A stretch of DNA of 64,000 nt from Pseudomonas antarctica (GTDB lineage Bacteria; Pseudomonadota; Gammaproteobacteria; Pseudomonadales; Pseudomonadaceae): assembly GCF_900624995.1 (NCBI RefSeq), contig NZ_UYXQ01000006.1, positions 62,001-126,000 on the forward strand. The letters are read 5' to 3'. This document shows, piece after piece, positions 54,182-63,800 of the stretch. The stretch's first letter is position 1, and every line of letters begins with the position of its first letter. A program made the position numbers and the translations under genes. Under the pieces are notes generated by a model. That model ran no database searches, had not been told where the DNA came from, and worked only from the letters and a program-made list of their open reading frames with translations.

Positions 54182-54307
54182 CGTTGTGCCTCCTTGGACC
54201 GGGACGAGTTGAAACAAATTCTCACCCATTCCGGCACGGAAAAAAGACACACACGCAAATCAAGACAGGCACCACGCCCAACAAAGACCAAATCCTACGC
54301 ACCGACC

Positions 54308-56338
54308 CTACACACGAAACGCCCCGATCAATTGCTTCAACTCGATGACCTGCGTCGACAGCAGCCGGCTGGCCGCTTCGGTCTGATACGCGCCTTGGGC
54401 CGCATGCTCGCCGGCACGGTTGATGGCGACGATATTCTGGTCGATATCGTGGGCGACGGCAGTTTGCTGCTCCACGGCAGCGGCGATCTGCTGGTTCTGA
54501 TCGACGATCATGCCGACCGCACCGAGGATATTTTCCAGCGCCTGCTGGACCTTTTCCGACTGCCCCACGGTGCCATTCGCCACGGCATGGCTGGTGCCCA
54601 TGGCCTTTACCGCGGCACCGACGCCACTGTGCAATCGGCTGATCATCTGTTCGATTTCTTCGGTGGAATGCTGGGTACGCCGGGCCAGGGTGCGCACCTC
54701 ATCAGCGACCACCGCAAAACCACGGCCCTGCTCACCGGCACGTGCCGCCTCAATCGCTGCATTCAGCGCCAGTAGGTTGGTTTGTTCGGCGATGCTCTTG
54801 ATCACTTCCAGCACGCGACTGATCGACTGGCTGTCGGTGGCCAACTGGTTGATGACCCGCACCGACTCATCGATTTCCGAGGCCAGGCGCGCAATGCTGC
54901 CTTGCTGGGATTGCACCAGGCCACGGCCGCTGGCGGTTTCATCATTGACGCTATGGGCACTGCTGACCGCTGCCGCCGCGCTACGCGCCACTTCCTGGGC
55001 CGTGGAAGACATCTGGTTCATCGCCGTGGCCACCTGCTCGATCTGACTGCGCTGCCCGCAAACCGCCTGATTGCTGTGGGCCGACACCGCCTGCACCTGG
55101 TCGGCTTGCAACTCGACCTGACTGACGGTGTGGCCGACGCGCTCGATCAGGTCGTGAATTTTGGCTACGGTGGCGTTGAACACTTGCCCCAAATCCCCCA
55201 GTTCATCGCGGCTTTGCGCAACGAAGGTGACGGTCATGTCACCGGCCGCGACCTTGTCCATCATCGCCCCCAGGCGGCGCAAGGTTGTGCGGGTCGAAGC
55301 ATAGAAACCCGCGTACAAGTAGAAGATCAGTAAAAACACCGCCGCCAGGGCCGAGACCAGCACCACCATGTGCGTACGGTTTTGGGCCAGGCGCTGCTCA
55401 AGTTGCTGCTCGAGGAAGGTCAAGGTGGCTTCATTGAGCTGGTAGGTCTGGGCCATCAGCGTGCTGACGTCTTCATAGAAAGCCTGCCAGGGAGCATCCA
55501 GGGTTTGCGCCATGACGACCTGCTCTTCAAACACGTCACTGCCTTGCTTGAGGCTCGCATTGCTGGCCTTGGCCAGGTTATCGAGCGCCGTATGCGCGGC
55601 GTTGCTGGTGCCCAGAGCATCCTGCAATTTCAACGCGTACTCAGCCTGGAGTTTTTCCAACTGCTGCAGCAGTTCGTCAAAGCGTGTGCTGGAGGATGAA
55701 TTGAGAAAGCCTTGGCCCAGGGAATACGCCCCCATGGCGCGCCCTTCGCCCAAGGTTTGAGTGACGTGCGGGGTTACGCGGGTGACCAGCTCACTGAGTT
55801 GGCGTAAATCAGTCTGGGCATCGCGGCTCAAACCGGACTGGCTGGCGATGATCAGGCTAAGCATCTGGGCTTGATTGAGCAACTTGCCGATCAGCGCGCT
55901 TTTACTTAGCAGCGAGGTTTCCTGTTGCTGAGCCTTGAACGCAGCGATCATTTCGTCGCGCTTGCCGTCAAACGCGCTGACCTGCTCAGGGTCGAGGGCC
56001 ATGGCGTTGAGCCCTTGTAGACGACTTAGCACGCTCTGCTCCAAGGCGCTGATCTTGCTTTCCAGGTCACCGGCCTTACCGGACTGACCAAGTACCGCGT
56101 TGATCTGTACTTGGTTGTTGAGGGTTTCCAGGTCACGGCGCAGCGCCACACTGCTGCCGAGCAGATCAAGGCTTTGCAGTTCGACCCGTGTGCCCTGGAA
56201 TTCAGACCAGGAATCACGCACCAGGAAATAATTGGTCGCCAGCATCGGCAGCAGGAACAGCACGCTGATCAGGCTGAATTTCATACCGAAACTCAGGCGG
56301 TTCATCAGCGCGACGGCGGGATAGAGCAAGCTCTTCAC
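54308..56338 (-). CDS. Methyl-accepting chemotaxis protein
   Basis: A 676-residue inner-membrane chemoreceptor. It has two helices (near residues 17-40 and 325-347) with a large helical periplasmic sensor between them, a HAMP domain (ASTRTTLRRLGAMMDKVAAG), and a long cytoplasmic coiled coil with the conserved hairpin SIAEQTNLLALNAAIEAARA near residue 520. The C-terminus (STQVIELKQLIGAFRV) has no CheR/CheB pentapeptide tether. The ligand is unknown. It stands alone with no che genes nearby. Confidence 0.94.
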   Translation of the reverse strand: MKSLLYPAVALMNRLSFGMKFSLISVLFLLPMLATNYFLVRDSWSEFQGTRVELQSLDLLGSSVALRRDLETLNNQVQINAVLGQSGKAGDLESKISALEQSVLSRLQGLNAMALDPEQVSAFDGKRDEMIAAFKAQQQETSLLSKSALIGKLLNQAQMLSLIIASQSGLSRDAQTDLRQLSELVTRVTPHVTQTLGEGRAMGAYSLGQGFLNSSSSTRFDELLQQLEKLQAEYALKLQDALGTSNAAHTALDNLAKASNASLKQGSDVFEEQVVMAQTLDAPWQAFYEDVSTLMAQTYQLNEATLTFLEQQLEQRLAQNRTHMVVLVSALAAVFLLIFYLYAGFYASTRTTLRRLGAMMDKVAAGDMTVTFVAQSRDELGDLGQVFNATVAKIHDLIERVGHTVSQVELQADQVQAVSAHSNQAVCGQRSQIEQVATAMNQMSSTAQEVARSAAAAVSSAHSVNDETASGRGLVQSQQGSIARLASEIDESVRVINQLATDSQSISRVLEVIKSIAEQTNLLALNAAIEAARAGEQGRGFAVVADEVRTLARRTQHSTEEIEQMISRLHSGVGAAVKAMGTSHAVANGTVGQSEKVQQALENILGAVGMIVDQNQQIAAAVEQQTAVAHDIDQNIVAINRAGEHAAQGAYQTEAASRLLSTQVIELKQLIGAFRV

Positions 56339-56461
56339 AGGTGAACTCCCTTTCTATTATTTTTATTGAGGCGCAAGGGGCGCGGCAGAAAGCCACTATT
56401 TGGCGCTCTGTCTGTATAGCTCAATTCGAAAGGGAGTTTTGTAACGTAAGGTTAATGACCG

Positions 56462-56578
56462 GTGGTGAGCAGGCTTGTTGTGGCGAAGGAGCTTGCTTGC
56501 GCTGGGGCGCGAAGCGTCCTAAAAAGCTGGCGACTGCTACGCTGTCGAGCGGGAGCAAGCTCCCTCGCCCAAAAAAAC
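56462..56578. repeat. REP-like palindromes
   Basis: GGCGAAGGAGCTTGCTTGCG and GAGCGGGAGCAAGCTCCCTC occur in inverted relation between the chemoreceptor and ampE. Confidence 0.7.
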
Positions 56579-56593
56579 CAAACGCATTACTTG

Positions 56594-57430
56594 CTACGGC
56601 AACACCGTCCAAATCGCAAACCCGGCATACCACAGCACCGCCGCACGCAGCAGCAGTTCCCACAGGCGATCCAGGCTGTTAATACCATCCGCCCCCACCA
56701 CCGGCGGTGGTATCTCAGCCGCCGCAAGACCTACTTTTTCCATCAACTGTGCAGCGCTAATCTCCCAGCTCAACAGCTCATGCAGCATCACTCGGCTGAC
56801 CGCGACAAAGTTACCCACCAAGGCAAAACTCGCCGCCAGCAGGCGTACCGGTAGCCAGTCAAACGCATGGCGCATCTGCCCGGCACGCTCGGCAACCAAC
56901 GGGTTCTGGCTATGCTCGCTGGCCAACGCCAACAGGCGATAAGCCAGCGCAGCGACCGGGCCCAGCAGGAAGTACCAGAAAATCACCGCGAAAAAGCTTT
57001 GGTAAGCCTGCCAGAGCAGATGGCCTTGCACGCGCTCCAGCAACTGCTCGCCACTGTCGGTCGCAATCTTCAGATCGCGCTCGGCCACGTGTTCCGCCGC
57101 TTGCAGGTCACCGCGCCGCCAGGCATCGCGAAACGGCCCGAGCCCAGCCAACAAGTCGCCACGCCCCAGGCTATAGATCACCACCAGCAAGTGCACCGGT
57201 AGCGCCAACAGGCCATAAGCCACCGGTTCCAACACCATCAGCAACAGGGCCAGCAAGGCCACCGGCAACAACACCAGCAGTACCAGAATCAACCAGGGCT
57301 GCTTGCCCATGCGCGGGCTCGATTCCAGCTTGGCCAGCTCATGCAACCATCCACCGTCACGCTGCAACCGCCGACGCAGGGCCGAAAATTTCTCGATCCA
57401 GACCGCTAGCACTAACACCAGAAAACTCAT
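56594..57430 (-). CDS. ampE: AmpE regulatory inner-membrane protein
   Basis: A 278-residue inner-membrane protein of the AmpE/CobD-like family. It starts MSFLVLVLAVWIEKFSALRR and has three to four helices (LVLLVLLPVALLALLLMVLE; FFAVIFWYFLLGPVAALAYR). The conserved FAVIFWYFLLGP block is diagnostic. Its start overlaps the ampD stop by 4 bp (ATGA). AmpDE modulate peptidoglycan recycling signals and beta-lactamase induction. Confidence 0.93.
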   Translation of the reverse strand: MSFLVLVLAVWIEKFSALRRRLQRDGGWLHELAKLESSPRMGKQPWLILVLLVLLPVALLALLLMVLEPVAYGLLALPVHLLVVIYSLGRGDLLAGLGPFRDAWRRGDLQAAEHVAERDLKIATDSGEQLLERVQGHLLWQAYQSFFAVIFWYFLLGPVAALAYRLLALASEHSQNPLVAERAGQMRHAFDWLPVRLLAASFALVGNFVAVSRVMLHELLSWEISAAQLMEKVGLAAAEIPPPVVGADGINSLDRLWELLLRAAVLWYAGFAIWTVLP

Positions 57431-57990
57431 CGTGCGTGTCCTCCATCCTGCAGGGCGCTGCGAAAGCGCGTCCAATCAAAAGCCGGGCCCGGGTCAGTCT
57501 TGCGTCCCGGGGCGATATCACTGTGGCCACAAATACGCTGCTGGGTAATGTCCGGATAAGCCGCCAGCAGCTGGCGAGTCAGGTCGATCAGCGATGCATA
57601 TTGGGCCGCGGTAAACGGTAGCTCGTCCGTCCCTTCCAGCTCGATGCCCAGCGAAAAGTCGTTGCAGACCTCGCGCCCCTCGAAACGGGATATCCCGGCG
57701 TGCCAGGCGCGGTCCAGGCACGATACAAACTGCGTCACAGTGCCGTCACGCTCAATCAGAAAATGCGCAGACACGCGTAGGTCGGCAATGCCTTCATAGT
57801 AGGGATGTTCCGTGACATCCAGGCGATTCTGAAAGAACTCATGCACCTTGCCAGTGGCAAACTGCGCCGGGGGCAAACTGATGTTATGCACCACCAACAG
57901 TGAGATTTCGCCTGCGGGGCGCTCGTTATGGTTGGGCGAAGGGCAATGACGAATGCCCTGGCACCAACCGCTGGTGGGGTCCAACTGCAT
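57427..57990 (-). CDS. ampD: AmpD 1,6-anhydro-N-acetylmuramyl-L-alanine amidase
   Basis: A 187-residue cytoplasmic zinc amidase that cleaves anhydromuropeptides in cell-wall recycling. Zinc ligands are in LLVVHNISLP (His near residue 29) and GHSDIAPGRKTDPGPAFDW (His and Asp near 150-160); the FEGREVCNDFSLGIELEG block is diagnostic. ATG 57990 (MQLDPTSGWCQGIRHCPSPN) matches the family start. Loss of AmpD derepresses AmpC. Confidence 0.95.
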   Translation of the reverse strand: MQLDPTSGWCQGIRHCPSPNHNERPAGEISLLVVHNISLPPAQFATGKVHEFFQNRLDVTEHPYYEGIADLRVSAHFLIERDGTVTQFVSCLDRAWHAGISRFEGREVCNDFSLGIELEGTDELPFTAAQYASLIDLTRQLLAAYPDITQQRICGHSDIAPGRKTDPGPAFDWTRFRSALQDGGHAR

Positions 57991-58051
57991 ACAGGTTCCT
58001 TGAATGAGACGAGGTGTTACCAGTATGCCGCGTTCAGCCCTGCGGTTGCGA

Positions 58052-60208
58052 TCACTTGCCGCGATTGAGTTCACGCAGGTTGCCAACCACACACGCCAGC
58101 GCACGGTCGAACAACAGCCTATCGTCCAAGGTGCGCAGCGCGCCGTGCTTGAACGCCATCGCTAATTGGTCAGCCGTTTTCTCCAGGACTTTGAGCCCTG
58201 TGCGGTTGACAAAAATATAGCTATTGGCTGGCGCCATGATCGCCGTCAGTTTGCACCGCAGGCGGGTGCCTTCGTCTGGACGGAATTCAAACCAGCCGCC
58301 GATGCGCAGTTGGTGAGCCTTGAGCAGGTCCGGGTCATCGCTCGGCAGGCTTTCCATGGAATCAGGTAACCCGGCACTGAATGAAAAGGGCTCGCGCACC
58401 TTGATCGGCGTGTCGGTGCTCTCGCCTTCGGCAGACTGAACATGCATCGCCTGCAAGCGCACAAAAAACTCACGCATGCTGAAGGAGTCGAACGCCGCAC
58501 TGGTCAAGCCGTTGCGCAATGCAGTGAGCAGCCCAGGCAGTTGCTCCAGCAAGTGTCGGCCAGCTTCTGTGTCTTTCTGCAGGCCCACGCTCCAGATCAA
58601 CTCGTCCATGGTGCGCACCGCCGCCTGCGACTGCACCGACTGTTCGCCGTGCTTGAGGCTGGCCAACAACAGCACCTGGCTCCAGGCCTGCTGCAGGAAC
58701 TGCACCACCGATTGCGGTAATACCTTGCCCAGTAACCGTCGGTTGAGCAGGTCGGCCACACGCTCACGAGCGGCTTGCGTACGCACCCGCCCTTCTTCGG
58801 CCTCACGGGTGTGCTGCTCAAGCAGCTCGCTACGGCGACGTTCATCGCCGGTAAACGCAGTGAACTGCGCCAGCAATTGGGAAAAAATCGTCGGGTCTTC
58901 GACGAAGTCATTCAGCAAACATTGCACCACCTGCTCAATCTGCAGGTACAGGCTGTCACGCTGGTAGTCAGCGTGTGGGCTCCAGCCCATGGCGGCAGCG
59001 GCGATTTCATTGAGCAGTCGCCGCGCCGGATGGTGGGTACGGCTGAAAAAACTCTTGTCCAGCAACGCGACTTTCACCAGCGGGATCTGCAAGCGGGCGA
59101 TCAACCCCTTAAAGGCGTCCGGCACGGTGCAGTCGTCGAGGATGAACTCGAACAGCAGGGCAATCAGGTTGATCGCATCCTCATCAGCGTCTTCCACCAC
59201 GCGGGATTTTCCGCTCTTGACGCTGACTCGGGTCAACAGCTGCCCAAGCTGGTTGCGCAGGTCGAAATCGTCTTCAACCTCAGGCTCCGGCACGTATTGC
59301 TGCAAGTGGGAGAGCAAACGCAGCAGGTCACGGGGGGCGATGGATTGCGGCTCGGCGCTGGCCTCCAGGGTGGGCGCTACGCTGCCACGCTCGCCAGCGA
59401 GCAACTTTTGCAACGCGGCGAAGGCTTCCTGGCCGTTTTCATCCAACGGCTGGTCGACGCTGGCCAAGCGGCCTTCGTGCTGTTGCTCGCGCGCCGCACG
59501 CCCGCCAAGGCGACGTGACGGTACGGCCTTGAGTTCAGGCAATACCCCGGTGGCAACCAGTAACTGGTTGGCCTCGCCGAACAGCTGATCAGCGTCACTT
59601 AGCACATACTTTTCAAAGAGCTTGAGCATGATCAGCTTGACGCGGATCTCTACCCCCAGGCTGCGCCCTGCGCGCAAAAAGAACTCACACAGCAGTGCCG
59701 GCCCCAACGGGTTATCGCGCTCATCCAGGGGCTTGCCCAGCAATGCACTCAAGCGCGCGGTCAATTGCCCCAGCGCCAGGCCATCGCGATGCCGCACCCG
59801 GCCGAGCATGGCCTCCAGCGCAACGGCTTTTTCCAGATCGTCTTTGGAAGTGCCAGGCGCCGCTTCGTAGGACACCACCGGTACCAAGTGCGGATCACCG
59901 TGCCCGGTGCGGCCCAGGTTGGCGAACGCTGCGAACAGTTGCTCCATAAACACGCGCTCGAAATTCTTGCGCTTGAGGCGCAGATCACGCATGGCTTCAA
60001 AGAAAATGTGATGGTCCGCATTGCTGCGGGCTTTGTCGGCCATTTCGAACAAGGTGTCGTCGGCGTTATCGAACAGCTCCTGCAGACCTTGCTGCAGTTG
60101 TTGGGCAACCTTGTCGCGAACCTGCAGCAACACCACCGGCAGGCGCGCGAGCGGCGATGGCGTGGTCTGTGCCTTATTGATGGGCACCACCTTTTCGTCA
60201 ATGTGCAT
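58052..60208 (-). CDS. DUF1631 family protein
   Basis: A large 718-residue cytoplasmic protein of the DUF1631 family, common in pseudomonads next to ampD-nadC. It is mostly helical, with conserved blocks such as RDKVAQQLQQGLQELFDNAD and FNGRTGLKVLEKTA-type end region (IFVNRTGLKVLEKTADQLAM). ATG 60208 follows GGAGG at ideal spacing. Some DUF1631 members were annotated as thymidine phosphorylase on weak grounds; I see no support for that here. Function unknown. Confidence 0.88.
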   Translation of the reverse strand: MHIDEKVVPINKAQTTPSPLARLPVVLLQVRDKVAQQLQQGLQELFDNADDTLFEMADKARSNADHHIFFEAMRDLRLKRKNFERVFMEQLFAAFANLGRTGHGDPHLVPVVSYEAAPGTSKDDLEKAVALEAMLGRVRHRDGLALGQLTARLSALLGKPLDERDNPLGPALLCEFFLRAGRSLGVEIRVKLIMLKLFEKYVLSDADQLFGEANQLLVATGVLPELKAVPSRRLGGRAAREQQHEGRLASVDQPLDENGQEAFAALQKLLAGERGSVAPTLEASAEPQSIAPRDLLRLLSHLQQYVPEPEVEDDFDLRNQLGQLLTRVSVKSGKSRVVEDADEDAINLIALLFEFILDDCTVPDAFKGLIARLQIPLVKVALLDKSFFSRTHHPARRLLNEIAAAAMGWSPHADYQRDSLYLQIEQVVQCLLNDFVEDPTIFSQLLAQFTAFTGDERRRSELLEQHTREAEEGRVRTQAARERVADLLNRRLLGKVLPQSVVQFLQQAWSQVLLLASLKHGEQSVQSQAAVRTMDELIWSVGLQKDTEAGRHLLEQLPGLLTALRNGLTSAAFDSFSMREFFVRLQAMHVQSAEGESTDTPIKVREPFSFSAGLPDSMESLPSDDPDLLKAHQLRIGGWFEFRPDEGTRLRCKLTAIMAPANSYIFVNRTGLKVLEKTADQLAMAFKHGALRTLDDRLLFDRALACVVGNLRELNRGK

Positions 60209-60452
60209 CCTGGCCTCCAGAAACGGCGGTGTTGAAGTGGGCAATAACGGCTACAGGCCAAAAGGGTGGCTGCAAAAACCGATCATCACCAGGACGTCAA
60301 AGCTATGACGCCAATTGCAAGGCGCGAGATTATCTTGCAAATGAGGGGAGTTGCGCCAGCAAACTCTGCCGTTGTGCTGTAAATGAATAGGGAGCCTGGG
60401 TTCAAAGGCGCACACCCCCTATAATCGAGGCACTTTGTTTGTGGAGCCTGTT

Positions 60453-61301
60453 ATGCCGAATCTCCGTCTTGCCGACCTCACCGCCGAAATCGAAGCCAAC
60501 GTGCGCCGCGCACTGCTGGAAGACATCGGCAGCGGCGACATCACCGCGCAATTGATCCCGGCCGAACGGCTGGCCAAAGCCACGATCATTACTCGCGAGG
60601 CGGCGGTTATCGCCGGAACCGCCTGGGTGGACGCGGTATTCCGCCAGCTCGACCCCAGGGTTGCGGTGCATTGGCAGGTAGCCGACGGTGAGCGCGTCAG
60701 CCCTGACCAAGTGCTGTTCCACCTCGAAGGCCCAGCCCGTTCACTGCTGAGCGGCGAACGCTGCGCGCTGAATTTTCTGCAAATGCTGTCAGGCGTCGCC
60801 ACGCGCGCTCAGTCGCTGGCAGACTTTGTCGCCACGACTCAGGTCAAGCTGCTGGACACCCGTAAAACTCTGCCGGGCCTGCGCCTGGCGCAAAAATACG
60901 CGGTGACCTGCGGCGGTTGCCATAACCATCGCATCGGTTTGTATGACGCATTTCTGATCAAGGAAAACCATATCGCCGCGTGTGGCGGCATTGCCCAGGC
61001 GATTAAGGCCGCCCACCAGATCGCCCCGGGCAAGCCCGTAGAAATCGAAGTGGAAAGCCTGGATGAACTGCGCGAAGCACTGGCGGCGGGTGCCGACATC
61101 ATCATGCTCGACGAGTTGAGCCTGGAGGACATGCGTGAGGCCGTGCGCCTGAACGCCGGCAAAGCCAAGCTGGAAGCCAGCGGCGGGATCAATGAAACCA
61201 CCCTGCTGCCCATCGCAGAAACCGGAGTGAACTACATCTCCATCGGCGCGATGACCAAGGATGTGAAAGCGGTGGATTTGTCGATGCGCCTGAGTATCTG
61301 A
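60453..61301 (+). CDS. nadC: Nicotinate-nucleotide pyrophosphorylase (carboxylating)
   Basis: A 282-residue quinolinate phosphoribosyltransferase of NAD synthesis. The active-site motifs are intact: [60 protein letters not shown], and [18 protein letters not shown] near the end. ATG 60453 has a TGGAG site. It is divergent from the DUF1631 gene. Confidence 0.96.
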   Translation: MPNLRLADLTAEIEANVRRALLEDIGSGDITAQLIPAERLAKATIITREAAVIAGTAWVDAVFRQLDPRVAVHWQVADGERVSPDQVLFHLEGPARSLLSGERCALNFLQMLSGVATRAQSLADFVATTQVKLLDTRKTLPGLRLAQKYAVTCGGCHNHRIGLYDAFLIKENHIAACGGIAQAIKAAHQIAPGKPVEIEVESLDELREALAAGADIIMLDELSLEDMREAVRLNAGKAKLEASGGINETTLLPIAETGVNYISIGAMTKDVKAVDLSMRLSI

Positions 61302-61381
61302 GGCACATAACCAAAAGCCTTGGTGAAATGCTTGTTGTGGCGAGCGTGCTGGCCACAACAAGCTCGCTGCAGGCTTAGCGC

Positions 61382-61687
61382 CTAGACCACCAGGTCATTC
61401 ATCTCGCAATACTCTTCCCATTCGACACCCAGCACCTCGGCGGCCTCTTTGTGCAAGGCTAGCCGTGCGGCTTCGAACGCTTCGGGTGTCGAGGTGTACT
61501 TGAGGGTCAGTTCCCAAGGCTGATAGCCCTGGCTTTCGGCCTCATCCTCAAATGCCCACTGAATCTGATCGCGCTGATCATCAGCACTCAGGTCCTTGAT
61601 CTCGTCTTTAAGCTGCGGCGACTCTTCGAGGTATTTTTCGAGCGCTGCTTGGTGCCGAACTTCCTGGGTCATTTCAGTCGTGGTCAT
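61382..61687 (-). CDS. DUF6388 family small protein (101 aa)
   Basis: A 101-residue acidic, soluble protein that resembles DUF6388 proteins of pseudomonads (for example YLEESPQLKDEIKDL and LGVEWEEYCEMNDLVV). Family assignment is from pattern memory. ATG 61687 or the nearby ATG at 61672 could start it. Convergent with nadC across 80 bp that includes a short inverted repeat (GCTTGTTGTGGC, GCCACAACAAGC). Function unknown. Confidence 0.75.
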   Translation of the reverse strand: MTTTEMTQEVRHQAALEKYLEESPQLKDEIKDLSADDQRDQIQWAFEDEAESQGYQPWELTLKYTSTPEAFEAARLALHKEAAEVLGVEWEEYCEMNDLVV

Positions 61688-61837
61688 GTTGTTCTCTTAG
61701 ATCGAGGAATGGGGATGCATCTGGGTCATCAAGGTTGCGCAGATACAAAAGAGCAGGCATGAATACCGGCTCGTCTGGCCTTCAGAACCATTCTGGGATC
61801 ATCTGAAAACGTTACCTTTGAAACAGTGTTGCCTTTG

Positions 61838-61910
61838 TGCCCGAGACAGGAATCGAACCTGCGACCTTCGCGTTACGAGTGCGCTGCTCTACCAACTGAG
61901 CTACACGGGC
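61838..61910 (-). tRNA. tRNA-Thr (anticodon CGT)
   Basis: Reads GCCCGTGTAGCTCAGTTGGT onwards on the minus strand, with D-, anticodon (CTCGTAA loop), and T-arms (GCAGG-TTCGATT-CCTGT) in place and discriminator A. The 3' CCA is not encoded (CAA follows). The acceptor stem has a U6-U67 mismatch and the anticodon stem an A31-C39 mismatch. This tRNA-Thr lies beside pilA, as in P. aeruginosa, where it marks a recombination site for pilin genes. Confidence 0.9.
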
Positions 61911-61974
61911 GATGGGCTAAAGCTAGCACCGCATTAGGCATGCGGCAACTAACTCGCCTATCGCCCAGCGGCCG

Positions 61975-62388
61975 TTATGCCCCGTCGGCGCCGCAGCCCT
62001 TGGCCACGTATTGCGCGTCGGCGTTGGTTGCGCACTTCCAGCCAGCGGTGGCGCTGCGCGTCAACGTGATGGTTTTGCCCAAGACGGGTGCAGGTGCATC
62101 CAGAATTTCACAGCTTATGGAGCCGGCGCCGGTAGCCACATCGCCAGCCACGTCGATCTTGCAATTGGCGGTGGGGCTGGTGCCACCGATCAAGGCCAGG
62201 GTCGGCACGGTGCCCTGGTTGAGGGTGTCTTCGAAACCGGCCTTCAACGCGGCGATTTCTGCCAACCCCGCGGTGAACTTGGCCTTGGCCTGGTGCTTGG
62301 TGTACAGCGGCAAACACACAGTGGCCAAAATGCCGATGATTGCCACGACGATCAACAACTCGATCAAGGTAAAGCCTTTCTGACGCAT
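61975..62388 (-). CDS. pilA: Type IV pilin PilA
   Basis: A 137-residue type IVa prepilin. The leader is MRQKG followed by FTLIELLIVVAIIGILATVC, the hydrophobic N-terminal helix; prepilin peptidase should cut after Gly and methylate Phe. The C-terminal part carries four Cys (NCKIDV; SCEILD; WKCATN; AKGC), giving two possible disulfides. The ATG at 62388 has a GGAGAG site; GTG codons upstream are less suitable. It is divergent from pilC and separated from nadC by the tRNA and the DUF6388 gene. Confidence 0.95.
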   Translation of the reverse strand: MRQKGFTLIELLIVVAIIGILATVCLPLYTKHQAKAKFTAGLAEIAALKAGFEDTLNQGTVPTLALIGGTSPTANCKIDVAGDVATGAGSISCEILDAPAPVLGKTITLTRSATAGWKCATNADAQYVAKGCGADGA

Positions 62389-62591
62389 CACATTCACTCT
62401 CCAGAGATAGAACCCGTAACAAGGCGCGTCCTGCGCCCCGCATTATGCAACGGCGCCAGTGTACTCATCCGCGAGCGGCCAATCGCGTGCAAGACGCACA
62501 ATCTGACATTTTAACGCCCGCCGCCGACCAGCCCGAATCCGGCACCAGACTAAGCTATAAATCTTCAACGACCTGTGTGCGAAAACGTGAG

Positions 62592-63800
62592 ATGAATGAC
62601 GCTGCAACGATCTACGCCTGGGAAGGCATCAACCGCAAAGGGCGTAGGGTGTCCGGGCAAACCGTCGGCCATGATCTGGCGCTGATCAAGGCGCAGTTGC
62701 GCCAGCAAGGGATCTGCCCCGGCCGCGTGCGCAAAAAAACCACTCACCTGCCAAGCTTCGCCATACCGATAAAACCCGCCGATATTGCCTTGTTCACCCG
62801 CCAGTTGGCGACATTGCTGAAGGCTGGCATACCCTTGTTGCAAGCCTTCGACATTATCCGCGAAGGCTTCGACAGCCGACTGATGCGCGAGCTGGTAAAA
62901 GGCTTGAAGCAGGAAATCGCCGCCGGCAATAACCTGGCGGCAGCACTGCGCAAGCATCCGCGCTACTTCGATGACCTGTATTGCAACTTGGTCGCTGCCG
63001 GCGAACAGGCTGGCGCCTTGGAAACCCTGCTGGAGCGGGTGGCGGTGCACCTGGAAAAAAGCCAGCAGCTCAAAGCGCGAATCAAGAAGGCCATGACCTA
63101 CCCCCTCGCCGTGATCGTGATCGCATGCCTGGTCAGCAGCGTCCTGCTGATCCATGTGGTGCCGCAGTTCCAGAGCCTGTTTGCCGGCGTCGACGGCAAA
63201 CTGCCCGGCTTTACCTTGAAGGTGATTGCCTTATCCGAATTCCTGCAACAGGCCTGGTGGATGGTCGCGCTTGGGGCAGGCGCCACAATTGTCGGGGTGC
63301 GCCAGGCCTACCGGACATTGCCTGGTTTTCGCCACTGGCTGGACGCCGGTTTGTTGAACGCGCCTCTGGCAGGCACACTGCTGAAAAAATCCGCCGTCGC
63401 CCGCTATGCACGCACACTCTCGACGACCTTTGCTGCAGGCGTGCCCTTAGTGCAGGCTCTCGATTCCGTGGCAGGCGCGGTAGGTAATGGGTTGTTCAAA
63501 CAGGCGATCGAGCATATGCGTCACGATGTATCCACAGGCATGCAGTTGCATCAATCCATGGCCAGTAAGGGGCTGTTTCCCGGCATGGCGATCCAGATGA
63601 CGGCGATCGGCGAAGAATCGGGCACCCTGGACACCATGCTGGAAAAAGTCGCCAACCACTATGAGGCCGACGTGGACAACCTGGTCGATAACCTCACCAG
63701 CCTTATGGAGCCGCTGATTATGGTGGTGTTAGGCGGCATCGTCGGCGCCTTGGTCATCGCTATGTACCTGCCGGTGTTCCAGTTGGGGTCCGCATTTTGA
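62592..63800 (+). CDS. pilC: Type IV pilus inner-membrane platform protein PilC
   Basis: A 402-residue polytopic assembly protein with the two repeated T2SF domains (DIALFTRQLATLLKAGIPLL near residue 60; VARYARTLSTTFAAGVPLVQ near 265) and three membrane helices (VIVIACLVSSVLLIHVVPQF; WWMVALGAGATIVGV; LIMVVLGGIVGALVIAMYLP). It should work with the PilB assembly ATPase, but no pilB lies between pilA and pilC. ATG 62592 has a weak ribosome site. Its stop overlaps the pilD start. Confidence 0.95.
   Translation: MNDAATIYAWEGINRKGRRVSGQTVGHDLALIKAQLRQQGICPGRVRKKTTHLPSFAIPIKPADIALFTRQLATLLKAGIPLLQAFDIIREGFDSRLMRELVKGLKQEIAAGNNLAAALRKHPRYFDDLYCNLVAAGEQAGALETLLERVAVHLEKSQQLKARIKKAMTYPLAVIVIACLVSSVLLIHVVPQFQSLFAGVDGKLPGFTLKVIALSEFLQQAWWMVALGAGATIVGVRQAYRTLPGFRHWLDAGLLNAPLAGTLLKKSAVARYARTLSTTFAAGVPLVQALDSVAGAVGNGLFKQAIEHMRHDVSTGMQLHQSMASKGLFPGMAIQMTAIGEESGTLDTMLEKVANHYEADVDNLVDNLTSLMEPLIMVVLGGIVGALVIAMYLPVFQLGSAF

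Noticed and set aside
61310..61380. Inverted repeat GCTTGTTGTGGC/GCCACAACAAGC as a terminator or attachment site
   Set aside because: No T-run follows and there is no integrase or second copy; it may be a degenerate REP and nothing more can be supported.
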